Source: Coprousia sp963931435 (GTDB lineage: Bacteria > Actinomycetota > Coriobacteriia > Coriobacteriales > Coriobacteriaceae). Taken from it: DNA of 64,000 bases. The position numbers were made by a program, and so were the translations under genes. Shown piece after piece: positions 51,964 through 60,816 of this stretch (its first letter is position 1; each line of letters opens with the position of its first letter). The notes under the pieces are model-generated. The model ran no database searches and was not told where the DNA came from. It saw only the letters and a program-made list of their open reading frames with translations. Location of the stretch: assembly GCA_963931435.1 (NCBI GenBank), contig OZ007012.1, positions 682,001 through 746,000 of the forward strand. Direction: 5' to 3'.

Positions 51964-52482
51964 ATGTCCGAGAACCCCCTGTTCAAGCCCGTGGCCGGTG
52001 CCGCGGATACCGAGCGGCTGGCCGATCTGGCGTCCGAGATCTGGTTCGAGTACTGGCCGGACCTCATCGGCCTCGACCAGACGCGCTACATGGTCGACGA
52101 GTTCCAATCGCTCGAGGCCATCCGCCGCGACATGGCCGAGAACGCCTATGAGTACTGGTTCATCTGCGATCCGGACGACGGCCACGTGGTGGGCTACACG
52201 GGCGGGCACGTCGAACCCGAGACCAACCGCTTCTTTATATCCAAGATCTACCTCAAGGCGCCCGAGCGCGGCAAGCACCACGCCAGCCGCGTGATCGCGT
52301 TCTACGAGGACCTGTGCCGCGAGCGCGGGCTCGACGCGATGTACCTCACCGTGAACAAGCACAACGAGCTGGGCACGCGCGCCTACACGGCGAAGGGCTT
52401 CACCGTCATCGACGCGGTGGAGACCGATATCGGCCAGGGGTTCGTCATGGATGACTACATCATGGAGAAGCGCGTGGGCTGA
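51964..52482 (+). CDS. GNAT family N-acetyltransferase
   Basis: A 172-residue acetyl-CoA-dependent transferase. The acetyl-CoA loop region ISKIYLKAPERGKHHASRVIAFYEDLCRERGL fits GNAT motif A, followed by MYLTVNKHNELGTRAYTAKGFTVIDAVETDIGQGFVMDDYIMEK. Substrate unknown; homologues acetylate small amines or protein N-termini. GAGAGGA precedes the ATG. Probably co-transcribed with the YerC-like gene. Confidence 0.88.
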   Translation: MSENPLFKPVAGAADTERLADLASEIWFEYWPDLIGLDQTRYMVDEFQSLEAIRRDMAENAYEYWFICDPDDGHVVGYTGGHVEPETNRFFISKIYLKAPERGKHHASRVIAFYEDLCRERGLDAMYLTVNKHNELGTRAYTAKGFTVIDAVETDIGQGFVMDDYIMEKRVG

Positions 52483-52515
52483 GCGGCCCTGGCGCCCGGG
52501 GGGCGCCCCGGGGCC

Positions 52516-53343
52516 TTAGGCGCTCTCGCGCAGCGCGAAGGCGTCCCAGGGCGCGTCCCCGCCGCCTCGCCCGCCGCGCGCCGACGGCGCCTCCGCGACC
52601 TCGAGCGCGACGGGCGCGCAGGCGCCGCCGCGGCAGCGGTCCGCGTGCAGCTCGATGCACCCGCCCCCGGCGCCGCCCGCCCTTATGGGGGCGATGCGGG
52701 AGATGACCACCTCGTCGGCGAGCATCGAGAGGCAGCAGGCGGCCTTCGCCGCGCGGCGGCTCCCGTCCTCGGTGGGGACGCAGGCGATCACGGCCGCGTC
52801 GAGCGCGCACGCGGCGTGCTTGAGGTCGCGGCAGACCGCGCGCAGCCCGCGCGCGTCCGCGGGTGTCCCGCCCTGCGCGGACCAGGCGCCGGCACCCGCC
52901 GCCCCGCGCAGGGCCGACGCGTCGTCGATCACCACGAGCAGCGAGCCCTCGATGAACCAGGAGGGGGCGACCTGCGCCGCGATGTCGCGCGCCGTCTCCC
53001 AGGGGAGCTCCCCGCGGTAGAGGGGCACGTCGACGCGCTCGAGCGCGGCGGCGCCGATGGCGTCCGCCCGCCGCGCCTCGAGCCTCAGGACCTCGGCGAG
53101 GGGCAGGCGCCCCAGCTCCGCCACGACCCGGGCGCGAAAGCCCCGCTCGTCGAGCGCCCGTGAGAAGAAGAACGCGGGCTGGCCCGCCCGGGCGGCCTCG
53201 ATCGCGACCTTGAGGCCGGCCGCGCCCGCCCCCTCTCCGGCGACGAGGACGACGTCTCCCGCCTGCGCCCCCAGGCAGGCGTCCAGGCCGGGGATGCCGG
53301 TGGTGACGGGTGCGGACGGTCGGGTGCTGCGCTGTGTGCTCAT
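52516..53343 (-). CDS. RecA-like fold protein with degenerate P-loop
   Basis: A 275-residue protein. Its N-terminus (TTGIPGLDACLGAQAGDVVLVAGEGAGAAGLK) follows the pattern of RecA/DnaB-type ATPases where GIPxLD introduces the ATPase core, and AFFFSRALDERGFRARVVAEL and SLLVVIDDASAL match the strand after the P-loop and Walker B. However residues 36-45 read GEGAGAAGLK, lacking the GKT/S of a working Walker A. A cluster of cysteines lies in the C-terminal half. I assign no function; a pseudo-ATPase derived from a replicative-helicase-like domain is the best guess. AGAGGAGAA precedes the ATG. Divergent from addB across a palindromic element. Confidence 0.65.
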   Translation of the reverse strand: MSTQRSTRPSAPVTTGIPGLDACLGAQAGDVVLVAGEGAGAAGLKVAIEAARAGQPAFFFSRALDERGFRARVVAELGRLPLAEVLRLEARRADAIGAAALERVDVPLYRGELPWETARDIAAQVAPSWFIEGSLLVVIDDASALRGAAGAGAWSAQGGTPADARGLRAVCRDLKHAACALDAAVIACVPTEDGSRRAAKAACCLSMLADEVVISRIAPIRAGGAGGGCIELHADRCRGGACAPVALEVAEAPSARGGRGGGDAPWDAFALRESA

Positions 53344-53384
53344 GTGCTTCTCCTCTCGCTTCGCTTGCAAGAAGAGCGTAGGTT

Positions 53385-53439
53385 CCCGTGCGGACAAAAG
53401 GGTCGCCTCGCGCGCGGCGCACCCTTTTGTCCGCACGGG
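53385..53439. repeat. 19-bp perfect inverted repeat between divergent genes
   Basis: CCCGTGCGGACAAAAGGGT (53385-53403) is followed by a 17-base GC-rich loop and its exact complement (53421-53439). The loop can pair further. It sits in the divergent gap between the RecA-like gene and addB, an unlikely place for a terminator, so it is probably a palindromic repeat element. Confidence 0.75.
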
Positions 53440-53498
53440 GCGCCATGCTTGCGGGACCGTGTAGGATAATGAGCGGACCTTCGGACGATGGGAGTGAC

Positions 53499-56459
53499 AT
53501 GGCAGTTCGTTTCGTGCGCGTGCAGGGTGGCTCGCGGCTCGCCCCCGCCGAGGCGGCGCTCGTGCGCGGGCTCGCATCCCGCTGGGGGCGCGTCACGCTC
53601 CTGGCGCCCGATCCCGCCCTGCGCGACGCGTGGCGCCGCGACCTGGCCCGCGCGGACGCCGGTCTGGGCGTCGACGCGTGTACCCCCTCCGCATGGATCG
53701 AGGGGCTCTGGGAGCTCTGGGGCGACGGCCGGCGCGTCGTCGGCGCGCTGGAGCGGCGCCTGATCATGACGGGGCTCATGGGGGAGCGCTCCGAGGGCGA
53801 GCTCGCTCCGCTGCGCTGCACCCCCGGCACGGTGCGCCTCGTCGTCCGCATCGCCCGCGACCTTCTGCCCTACGCGCCCTCCGGCGAGGACTCGGCGGCT
53901 CCCGCGGCCTCGGCCTCCGTGGTCGGCCTGCTCGATGCGTACCGCGTGCGGCTCGACGGGCTCGGGCTCGTCGAGGGGGCGTCCGCGGCGGAGGGGCTCG
54001 CGGCGGCGTGGCGCGACGGCGTCCCCGCCGGTGCCCGCTGCCTCGTGCTGCGCGGCGTGCCGGCGCTGCCCGCCCATCTCTACCGTCTCCTCTCCACCAT
54101 CGCCGCTTCCGGCGAGGTGGTGTTCCTGCTCGACGAGGAGCCCGCCGCGTCCGTTCGGGAGCTCTCGCGCCTCCTAGAGCGCGCGGGCGCCCGGGTGCCA
54201 GAGGGGGAGGAGCTCCTCGTCGCGCCCCCCGCCCGCCCCGTGCCGCCCGCATCCGCGGCGCGCCTGGTCGAGGTGGCCGGCCCCCACGCCCGCCGCCGCG
54301 CCTACGCGGACGAGCTCGCCCGGCTCGCGGCGCGCCCGGAGGCCGCCTCCCGCCCCGTCGTCGCGGCGGCGCCCCGGCCTGAGCGCCTGTTCGACGAGCT
54401 CGCCCCCTATCTCGCCGCCCGCGGCGTCTCTGCGCGCTGCGCGCGCTTCAGCCCGTATGCGCAGACGGAGGCGGGGATCCAGCTCGCCGCCCTCGCGGGC
54501 CTCGCCTCCCGCATGGAGCCGGCCGCTGCTGCCTCGGAGTGGTGGCCCGCCCCCGAGCTCGCCGACTGGCTCTACAGCCCCCTCTCGGGCATGGACGCGC
54601 TCGCCGCGCGGGATCTGGACAAGCGCCTGCGCTCCCATCGCGAGCTCACGCCCGAGGCGGCCCTGCGCCTGCTCCAGTCGGCACAGGGACGTGCGCGCAC
54701 GCGCCGCGCCGCGCTCGACCCGGACAACCCCTGGGCCTGCGTCCCGGCCGTGGCAGCGGACGTGTTCGGCTTCATCTGCCAGGGGCGCCCGGTCTCGGCG
54801 TGCAAGGCCATGCTCTCCGTGGCCGAGGCGCTGCCCGACGCCGCCTGGTCGCCCCTGGGAGGGGCGGCGCGCGCCCGGGTCGAGCAGGAGATGCTGCGCC
54901 GCATGATCGAGACGGCGGGCACCACGGCGCGCCTTCTGGGGGTCGACCAGACAAGCGCCGTCGCATCCTTCGACGAGCTGCGCGTCCTCACGCGCGAGGA
55001 GCGCTCCCAGAGCGGCTCCGCCGCGCCCGCCGTGGTGTTCTGCACCCTGGAAGAGGCCTCCGAGCTCGCCCCGGGCGCGGTGGGCGGATTGTTCCTGGCG
55101 GATATGGACGTCGAGAGCTATCCGGCGCCGCGCGCCGAGGGGACCCTGGAGACCCTCGCCGAGGTCTGGGGCGCCCCCGCGTTCTCGTTCGACGCGGCCG
55201 CCCGCCAGACGGGCATGCTCGCGCGCGCCCTCGAGGCGGCGGAGGGGCGGGCCGTCTGCGCCCGCGTCACGCATGACGCGCAGGCCAAGGATCTCTACCC
55301 GGCCGCGCTGTGGGCGGAGCTCTCCGCAGGGGCGGCGCGGATCGAGGAGACCGGCGAGGACGATGCCGCGGGCGACCTCGATCCGGCCGGGGCGCGCGGC
55401 ATGCGCCGGGAGCGCGTCTCGTGCGAGCCCCCGCAGCATCTGAGCGAGCGCGCCCGTCCCTACGTCGAGCTCAGGCAGCGCCCGGCCGGCGACGCGGGAG
55501 CGCCCCTGCGTCCGCGGCAGTTCTCCGCGTCGCAGATCGAGGCATACGCGTGCTGCCCGCTGTGCTGGTTCATGTCCTCGCGCGTGCGCCCGCAGGCGAT
55601 CGACGCGGGCTTCTGGAACCTGGAGAAGGGCAACTTCGTGCACGACGTGCTCTACCGCTTCTGGAGCGAGCGCGTCGCCGCCGGGGAGGGGCGTATCGCG
55701 CCCGAGGGCCTGCCTGCCGCTCTGGACGCGCTGCGCGACGTCTTCGAGCGCGTGCGGGCCGAGCACGCGCGCGGCAAGACGTCGAGCTCGGCGCCGCTGG
55801 TGCCGCTCGACGCCGCGGAGCGCCAGCAGGTGGACGACATCCTCCCGCAGCTCGAGGGGGTGCTGAGGTTCGAGGCGTCACTGAGGCTGCCCTTCGAGCC
55901 GCGCCTTCTGGAGTACTCGTTCAACAAGCTCGACGCCCGCTACGCGGGGCGGCCCCTGGGCGGGCGCATCGACCGGGTGGACGTCGATCCGGAGGGCCGG
56001 GCCCTCATCATCGACTACAAGCACCGCGGCGACGTGCGCCCCTTCACCTTGAAGGACCCGACCGTCCCGGACGATGAGGGCAACCGCCCTGCCGACGACC
56101 CGCGTTGGCTGCCCGAGCACACCCAGTCGCTCATCTACGCCCGGGTGCTCGAGCGCGAGCTCTCGCTCGACGTCCGCGGCGCGCTGTACCTCGCCACCAA
56201 GCGCGTCCCCCAGATGCGCGGCGCCGTTTCGGAGGAGCTGGTCGAGACCGAGCGCGGCGCGGGCCCGATCCCTGGCATCCGCGACGGGTTCCCGGGCGCG
56301 GGCGGGAGTCTCACCTTCGAGGGGCTGCTCGATCGCGTGGAGGACGAGATCTCCCACCGCCTCGACGAGCTCGAGGCGGGCGTCGTCGCGGCGGCCGCCG
56401 AGCCGCAGGCGCGCTGCGCGCGCAACCATCCGTTGGGTTTCGAGCGAAGGGATGCGTGA
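53499..56459 (+). CDS. addB: AddB-like nuclease/helicase subunit
   Basis: Subunit of the AddAB enzyme that resects double-strand breaks to start RecA recombination. 986 residues. The N-terminal half has an inactive helicase-like fold with the start RVQGGSRLAPAEAALVRGLA. The C-terminal part is a PD-(D/E)xK nuclease: SASQIEAYACCPLCWFMSSRVRPQ near 675-695 with iron-sulfur-type cysteines, GGRIDRVDVDPEGRALIIDYKHRG near 820-842 with the catalytic D and DYK. GGAG 4 bases before ATG. addA starts 6 bases after its stop. At 986 residues it is shorter than Bacillus AddB (about 1165). Sequence is diverged, so the subunit name is inferred from order and domains. Confidence 0.85.
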   Translation: MAVRFVRVQGGSRLAPAEAALVRGLASRWGRVTLLAPDPALRDAWRRDLARADAGLGVDACTPSAWIEGLWELWGDGRRVVGALERRLIMTGLMGERSEGELAPLRCTPGTVRLVVRIARDLLPYAPSGEDSAAPAASASVVGLLDAYRVRLDGLGLVEGASAAEGLAAAWRDGVPAGARCLVLRGVPALPAHLYRLLSTIAASGEVVFLLDEEPAASVRELSRLLERAGARVPEGEELLVAPPARPVPPASAARLVEVAGPHARRRAYADELARLAARPEAASRPVVAAAPRPERLFDELAPYLAARGVSARCARFSPYAQTEAGIQLAALAGLASRMEPAAAASEWWPAPELADWLYSPLSGMDALAARDLDKRLRSHRELTPEAALRLLQSAQGRARTRRAALDPDNPWACVPAVAADVFGFICQGRPVSACKAMLSVAEALPDAAWSPLGGAARARVEQEMLRRMIETAGTTARLLGVDQTSAVASFDELRVLTREERSQSGSAAPAVVFCTLEEASELAPGAVGGLFLADMDVESYPAPRAEGTLETLAEVWGAPAFSFDAAARQTGMLARALEAAEGRAVCARVTHDAQAKDLYPAALWAELSAGAARIEETGEDDAAGDLDPAGARGMRRERVSCEPPQHLSERARPYVELRQRPAGDAGAPLRPRQFSASQIEAYACCPLCWFMSSRVRPQAIDAGFWNLEKGNFVHDVLYRFWSERVAAGEGRIAPEGLPAALDALRDVFERVRAEHARGKTSSSAPLVPLDAAERQQVDDILPQLEGVLRFEASLRLPFEPRLLEYSFNKLDARYAGRPLGGRIDRVDVDPEGRALIIDYKHRGDVRPFTLKDPTVPDDEGNRPADDPRWLPEHTQSLIYARVLERELSLDVRGALYLATKRVPQMRGAVSEELVETERGAGPIPGIRDGFPGAGGSLTFEGLLDRVEDEISHRLDELEAGVVAAAAEPQARCARNHPLGFERRDA

Positions 56460-56464
56460 GGCGC

Positions 56465-59400
56465 ATGTCCATCGATCTTTCCGGTCTGCGTCCCGAGCAG
56501 CGCGAGATCGCCACCACGCTGGAGGGCCCGCTGTTCGTCTCGGCGGGCGCCGGCTCAGGCAAGACCTTCACGCTCACCCAGCGCATCCTGTGGGCGCTGT
56601 CGCCGGAATCCGGTCCGTTCGTCCAGAGCCTCGACCAGATACTGGCCATCACGTTCACCAAGGACGCCGCCGCCGAGATCCGCGAGCGCGTGCGCGCCGC
56701 GCTCCTCGCGGCCGGGATGGACGAGGCGGCGCGCTCCGTCGACGGCGCCTGGATCTCGACCATCCACGGCATGTGCTCGCGGATCCTGCGCGCCCATGCC
56801 CTCGAGCGGGGGATCGATCCGGAGTTCACGGTGCTGGAGGATCCCTCCGAGCTCATCGAGCGCGCGTTCTCGCGCGTGCTGGCGGCCGCTGGCGCGCGCG
56901 AGGGCGCGGGGGGCGCCCGCGCCGCCGCGCCGCGCTTCGCTCCGGCGCTCGCCTGGTACCCGATTCGGGGCGAGCTGGATCCGGAGGGGCGCGAGTCGGG
57001 CGCGAGCATCCACCGCATCGTGCTGCGCCTGATCGAGCTCGCCGGGACGCTCCCCGGCGGGATGGGGGACGTCCGGCTCGAGCGCGGCTACGTGGACATG
57101 GCGGGCTTCGCCGACGCCTGCCGCTCCTTCATGAAGGATTTCCCCGCGGGCAAGGGCGCCCAGCAGGCCGCCTCGACGCTCGAAGCCATCGAGGCGTTCG
57201 AGGCGGGTCCGCGCCGCCCGCGCGACGTGGTCGACCTCATGCTCGCCTGCCAGCTGCCCGCGGCGCGCGGCAAGGCGAAGCAGGCCGCGCTCCTGCTCAA
57301 GGCCGAGGCGGCCGAGGCGCTCGTCAACGCCTACATCGCCCTCTCGGCGCCCGCGCTCGACGCCCTGCTCGACCTCGCCGCCGCCGTCGAGGACGAGTTC
57401 GGCGCCCTCAAGCGCGAGGCGGGCGTCTTGGACAACAACGACCTGCTGCTGCAGGCCTGGCGCGCCCTCTCCGAGGACGAATCGATCCGCGCGCGCTACG
57501 CCGGGCGGTTCAAGATGGTCATGATCGACGAGTTCCAGGACACCGACCAGCTCCAGGTCGATCTCATCGGGCTCATCACCGGCCCCGGCGCGCGCTCCCT
57601 GTGCACGGTGGGCGACGCCCAGCAGTCCATCTACCGGTTCCGCGGCGCCGACGTCGAGGTGTTCCGCGCGCAGGAGCGCTCCTGCCGCGCGCGGTCCGCG
57701 GGCGAAGGGGGAGGGCGCCTCGTCAAGCTCGCGCGCAACTTCAGGAGCCATGCGCAGATCCTGGGCTACGTGGCCCAGGTGTTCGACGACGCGCGCGGCG
57801 GCATCATGCCCGGCTTCCTCGATCTGGAGGCGCACGAGGCCCGCGCCGACGGCCTGGTCGCGCAGGGGGCGTCCCGACGTCAGGCCGTGCTCGCCGTGGG
57901 CGGCTCGGGGGAGGAGCGCCTCCAGGCGAGCGCCCGCGCCATCGCGGGGCGCTTCCGGGCGCTCGCCGATGCGGGGCAGCCCGTTGGCGGCATGGTGCTC
58001 CTGCTGGGGCGGATGACGCACGCCGACGCCTACGCGGCGGCCCTGCGCGCCGCGGGCCTCGACTGCGTGATCGCCGGCGGGTCGGTGTTCGCCTCCGCGC
58101 CGGAGGTCCGGGCGGTGCGCGCTCTCGCGTGCGCGCTGGCCAACCCCGCGGACACGGCGCAGGGCCTGGCGCCCCTTCTGGCGTCCCCCTTCTTCGCCCT
58201 GGGGGCGGAGGAGTTCCTGGCGCTCGCGACCGACTACGACGCCCAGACGGGCGAGACGCGCCGCCGCAACCTCGACCGCGGCATCCTACCCGGGGCGCCG
58301 GACGCCCCGGGCCTCGAGGGCCTGCCCCTGACGATCCGCGCGCGGGAGGTGATGGGCCGCGCCCTCGCGCGCGTGGGGCGCGACGCGTTCTCGGCCATCG
58401 TGCGCGACGTGGTGGACGAGAGCGGCTGGCTGGTCAGGCTCGAGCGCCGCGGCGCTGAGGGGCGCGCCGTCGCCGCGAACATCCTCAAGGCGATCGACGC
58501 CATCGAGGACGCCGAGGCGCGGGAGGGCAACCGTCCACGCGCCATCGCGCTCGCTTTCGACCGCTTCCTGCAGGGCAAGCAGGCGCCGGGCGCGCTCATG
58601 GGCGCGGACGGCGACGCGGTGCGCATCATGACGGTGCACGCTTCCAAGGGCCTTGAGTTTCCCGTGGTCGCCGTGGCGGAGTGCTTCGGCATCACCTCTT
58701 CGTCCGAGAGGTTCCAGGTCGCCCGCACCGCCGAGGGCGCGCGAGCCGTCGCGATGCCGGCACTGTTCCCCGCGGGGCGCGGGAGCCTCGGCGAGCGCGT
58801 CGCACCCGACAAGGTCGCCGACGCGTTCGGCCAGCTCTGCAAGAAGTGGCTGCCCGACGACCTTCTGGACGACGTCTGCGCGCGCGGGTCGGCGGCCGAG
58901 GCGTTCGCGCGCATGCGCGCCGACGACGACGCGCGCTCGCTGGAGGAGCGCGCGCGGCTGCTCTACGTGGCGATGACGCGCGCCCGCGAGGTGCTCATCC
59001 TGTGCATGGAGTCGCGGCTCACCACGCGCTCCAAGGTGGTCACCCTCGCCTTCGATGACGCGAAGACGCTCACGGGCCGGGTGCTCGAGCGCATCCTGCC
59101 CGCTTGGCCCTCCCTTGATGGGGACCGTCTGGCGTTCGAGGGCTCCAAGCCGGGAGATTTCGAGCTGATCGCGCTGCGCGACTTCCAGTTCGAGGGCGCG
59201 CCGTATGCGGCGACGGTCGCGGAGGGCGCCGGCGAGGAGGCGCCCGGCGATCCCGTCCCGGCGCCCTCGGCGGCGGATGGCGCCCCCGACACCTTCACGC
59301 TCGTGTATCCGGAGCCCGTCGCGCTGCGCACCGCGCTGGCCGCGCCCGAGCCGCGCGACTCCTACAGCTACACCTCCCTGGCGCGCGCCCTCCATGCCGA

Positions 59401-60181
59401 CGCCGGGGATCGCGCTCCGGCGCGCTCGGCGGCGGGGGAGGACGCCGGCGCTCTGCCCGGGGACGGGGAGGCTTCCGAGCCCGCTGTGGGAGCCGGCGCC
59501 GTCGCGTGCGCCGGCGGCATGGGTGCCGCGTGCTCGACGCTGGATACCGGGGCCGTCTCCGCCGGCACCCAAGCCGGCGCGGACGGCGATCCGACGGCGC
59601 TCGGCTCGGCGTTCCACGCGGCCGCACAGTGGATGGTCGAGGCGGGCAGCGACCTTGTGCCGCCCGAGCGCATCGACGCCCTGCGCCGGTACTGGGGCGT
59701 CACGCCCGCCCAGCGCGAGCGCCTGGAGCGCGCCCTCGAGCGTTGGCGGGGCTCGGAGGTGCGCGCCGAGGCCCTCTCCTGGCCCTGCGTGCGCGCCGAG
59801 GTGCCGTTCTTCTCGCGGGGCATGGAGGAGGTCCGGGAGGCGTTCGGCCCGTTCGCGGAGGGTGCCATCGACCTTTTGTGCACCGGTGGGACGGATGCGG
59901 GCGAAGCCCTGGTGATCGACTACAAGACGGGCGGCTCGGCCGCCGAGACGCCCGAGGAGCTCCGGCGCAAGCACGAGCTGCAGGCACGCGTCTATGCGGA
60001 CGTCCTCCACAAGGCGGGGTACGAGCGGGTCCGCCTGCGGTTCGTCCGGGTGGAGATCGACGACCCGGATGCGCCCGGCCAGCCCCAGACGGTGAGCTAC
60101 GAGTACGAGCGCTATAATGTCCCCACGAAAAACGAAGTGCAAGGGAGCCTGGACAGCCATGGAACTTACCAAGACGCTTGA
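56465..60181 (+). CDS. addA: AddA-like helicase-nuclease subunit (UvrD family)
   Basis: 1238-residue DNA helicase and nuclease of the AddAB complex. Residues 25-33 are Walker A SAGAGSGKT, then FTKDAAAEIRERV, STIHGMC, DEFQDTDQLQVDLI (motif II), GDAQQSIYRFRGADVEVF, RNFRSH, MTVHASKGLEFPVVAV and LLYVAMTRAREVL (motifs III-VI). The C-terminal AddA nuclease domain ends with VIDYKTG near residue 1150. Between helicase and nuclease there is an Ala/Gly-rich insertion (about 985-1040). Starts 6 bases after addB; its stop lies 22 bases inside the next gene, so these three are coupled. Confidence 0.92.
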   Translation: MSIDLSGLRPEQREIATTLEGPLFVSAGAGSGKTFTLTQRILWALSPESGPFVQSLDQILAITFTKDAAAEIRERVRAALLAAGMDEAARSVDGAWISTIHGMCSRILRAHALERGIDPEFTVLEDPSELIERAFSRVLAAAGAREGAGGARAAAPRFAPALAWYPIRGELDPEGRESGASIHRIVLRLIELAGTLPGGMGDVRLERGYVDMAGFADACRSFMKDFPAGKGAQQAASTLEAIEAFEAGPRRPRDVVDLMLACQLPAARGKAKQAALLLKAEAAEALVNAYIALSAPALDALLDLAAAVEDEFGALKREAGVLDNNDLLLQAWRALSEDESIRARYAGRFKMVMIDEFQDTDQLQVDLIGLITGPGARSLCTVGDAQQSIYRFRGADVEVFRAQERSCRARSAGEGGGRLVKLARNFRSHAQILGYVAQVFDDARGGIMPGFLDLEAHEARADGLVAQGASRRQAVLAVGGSGEERLQASARAIAGRFRALADAGQPVGGMVLLLGRMTHADAYAAALRAAGLDCVIAGGSVFASAPEVRAVRALACALANPADTAQGLAPLLASPFFALGAEEFLALATDYDAQTGETRRRNLDRGILPGAPDAPGLEGLPLTIRAREVMGRALARVGRDAFSAIVRDVVDESGWLVRLERRGAEGRAVAANILKAIDAIEDAEAREGNRPRAIALAFDRFLQGKQAPGALMGADGDAVRIMTVHASKGLEFPVVAVAECFGITSSSERFQVARTAEGARAVAMPALFPAGRGSLGERVAPDKVADAFGQLCKKWLPDDLLDDVCARGSAAEAFARMRADDDARSLEERARLLYVAMTRAREVLILCMESRLTTRSKVVTLAFDDAKTLTGRVLERILPAWPSLDGDRLAFEGSKPGDFELIALRDFQFEGAPYAATVAEGAGEEAPGDPVPAPSAADGAPDTFTLVYPEPVALRTALAAPEPRDSYSYTSLARALHADAGDRAPARSAAGEDAGALPGDGEASEPAVGAGAVACAGGMGAACSTLDTGAVSAGTQAGADGDPTALGSAFHAAAQWMVEAGSDLVPPERIDALRRYWGVTPAQRERLERALERWRGSEVRAEALSWPCVRAEVPFFSRGMEEVREAFGPFAEGAIDLLCTGGTDAGEALVIDYKTGGSAAETPEELRRKHELQARVYADVLHKAGYERVRLRFVRVEIDDPDAPGQPQTVSYEYERYNVPTKNEVQGSLDSHGTYQDA

Positions 60182-60653
60182 CATCACGCCGGAGGAGTTC
60201 TTCGATGAGATCGAGAAGTCGGTGCTGGGCGACATCGAGAAGGCGACGGGCAAGGTCCTCAACCGCGGCAAGCTGAACGGCTTCAAGTACAGGAAGCGCG
60301 CGCAGGGCGGCGGCAAGGCGGCCGGCACGCCGATGGACGTGAAGATTCGGCGCTATCGTTACCCCGAGGTCTACGAGGTGCGCTTCACCTACAGCAACGG
60401 TTCCAACACCATCCGCTACCATGCGACGCCCGAGGGCGACGACGGGATGGTGCTCGAGTACTCCGAGCGCTTCGTCAACCCGCGCCCGGCGAGCGGCGTG
60501 ATGGCCCGGTTGCAGCTCAAATGGTACGAGCGCCGCTCGCGCCACCGCGCCGAGCGCACCATCGCGGGCATCGTCAGGCTCGCGCGCGCCGACCGCGACA
60601 AGCTCAAGTCCAACGCGGCTCTGAGCCGCCTCGAGGAGATGAAGGACGAGTAA
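60159..60653 (+). CDS. DUF3284-like conserved protein
   Basis: A 164-residue soluble protein of a small uncharacterised family (DUF3284 type): ELTKTLDITPEEFFDEIEKSVLGDIEKATGK at the N-terminus and NTIRYHATPEGDDGMVLEYSERF in the middle. The basic second half suggests nucleic acid or phosphate contact, but this is inference. Start ATG 60159 is inside the addA end, with GGGAG about 11 bases upstream. Its function in recombination is not known; other members of this family are not linked to AddAB. The 160 bases to dnaE contain no gene. Confidence 0.75.
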   Translation: MELTKTLDITPEEFFDEIEKSVLGDIEKATGKVLNRGKLNGFKYRKRAQGGGKAAGTPMDVKIRRYRYPEVYEVRFTYSNGSNTIRYHATPEGDDGMVLEYSERFVNPRPASGVMARLQLKWYERRSRHRAERTIAGIVRLARADRDKLKSNAALSRLEEMKDE

Positions 60654-60816
60654 GGTCGCCCGGACTGGGGCCGCTCCGCGGGTCCGGCGCGCGCCGCCCG
60701 CGTCCCATCGAACACGCTGTGGGGCTTCCGCGCGCCCGCCCTCGCGGCAAAAGGGGCGCGGCGGGCGCTGCGATACAATCCAGACGGGAACACGCTCGAT
60801 CGCGAGGAGATGCACC

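Noticed and set aside
60732..60768. 9-bp stem GCGCCCGCC/GGCGGGCGC before dnaE as terminator
   Set aside because: Loop of 19 bases, no T run and it abuts the dnaE -10; probably chance in GC-rich DNA.
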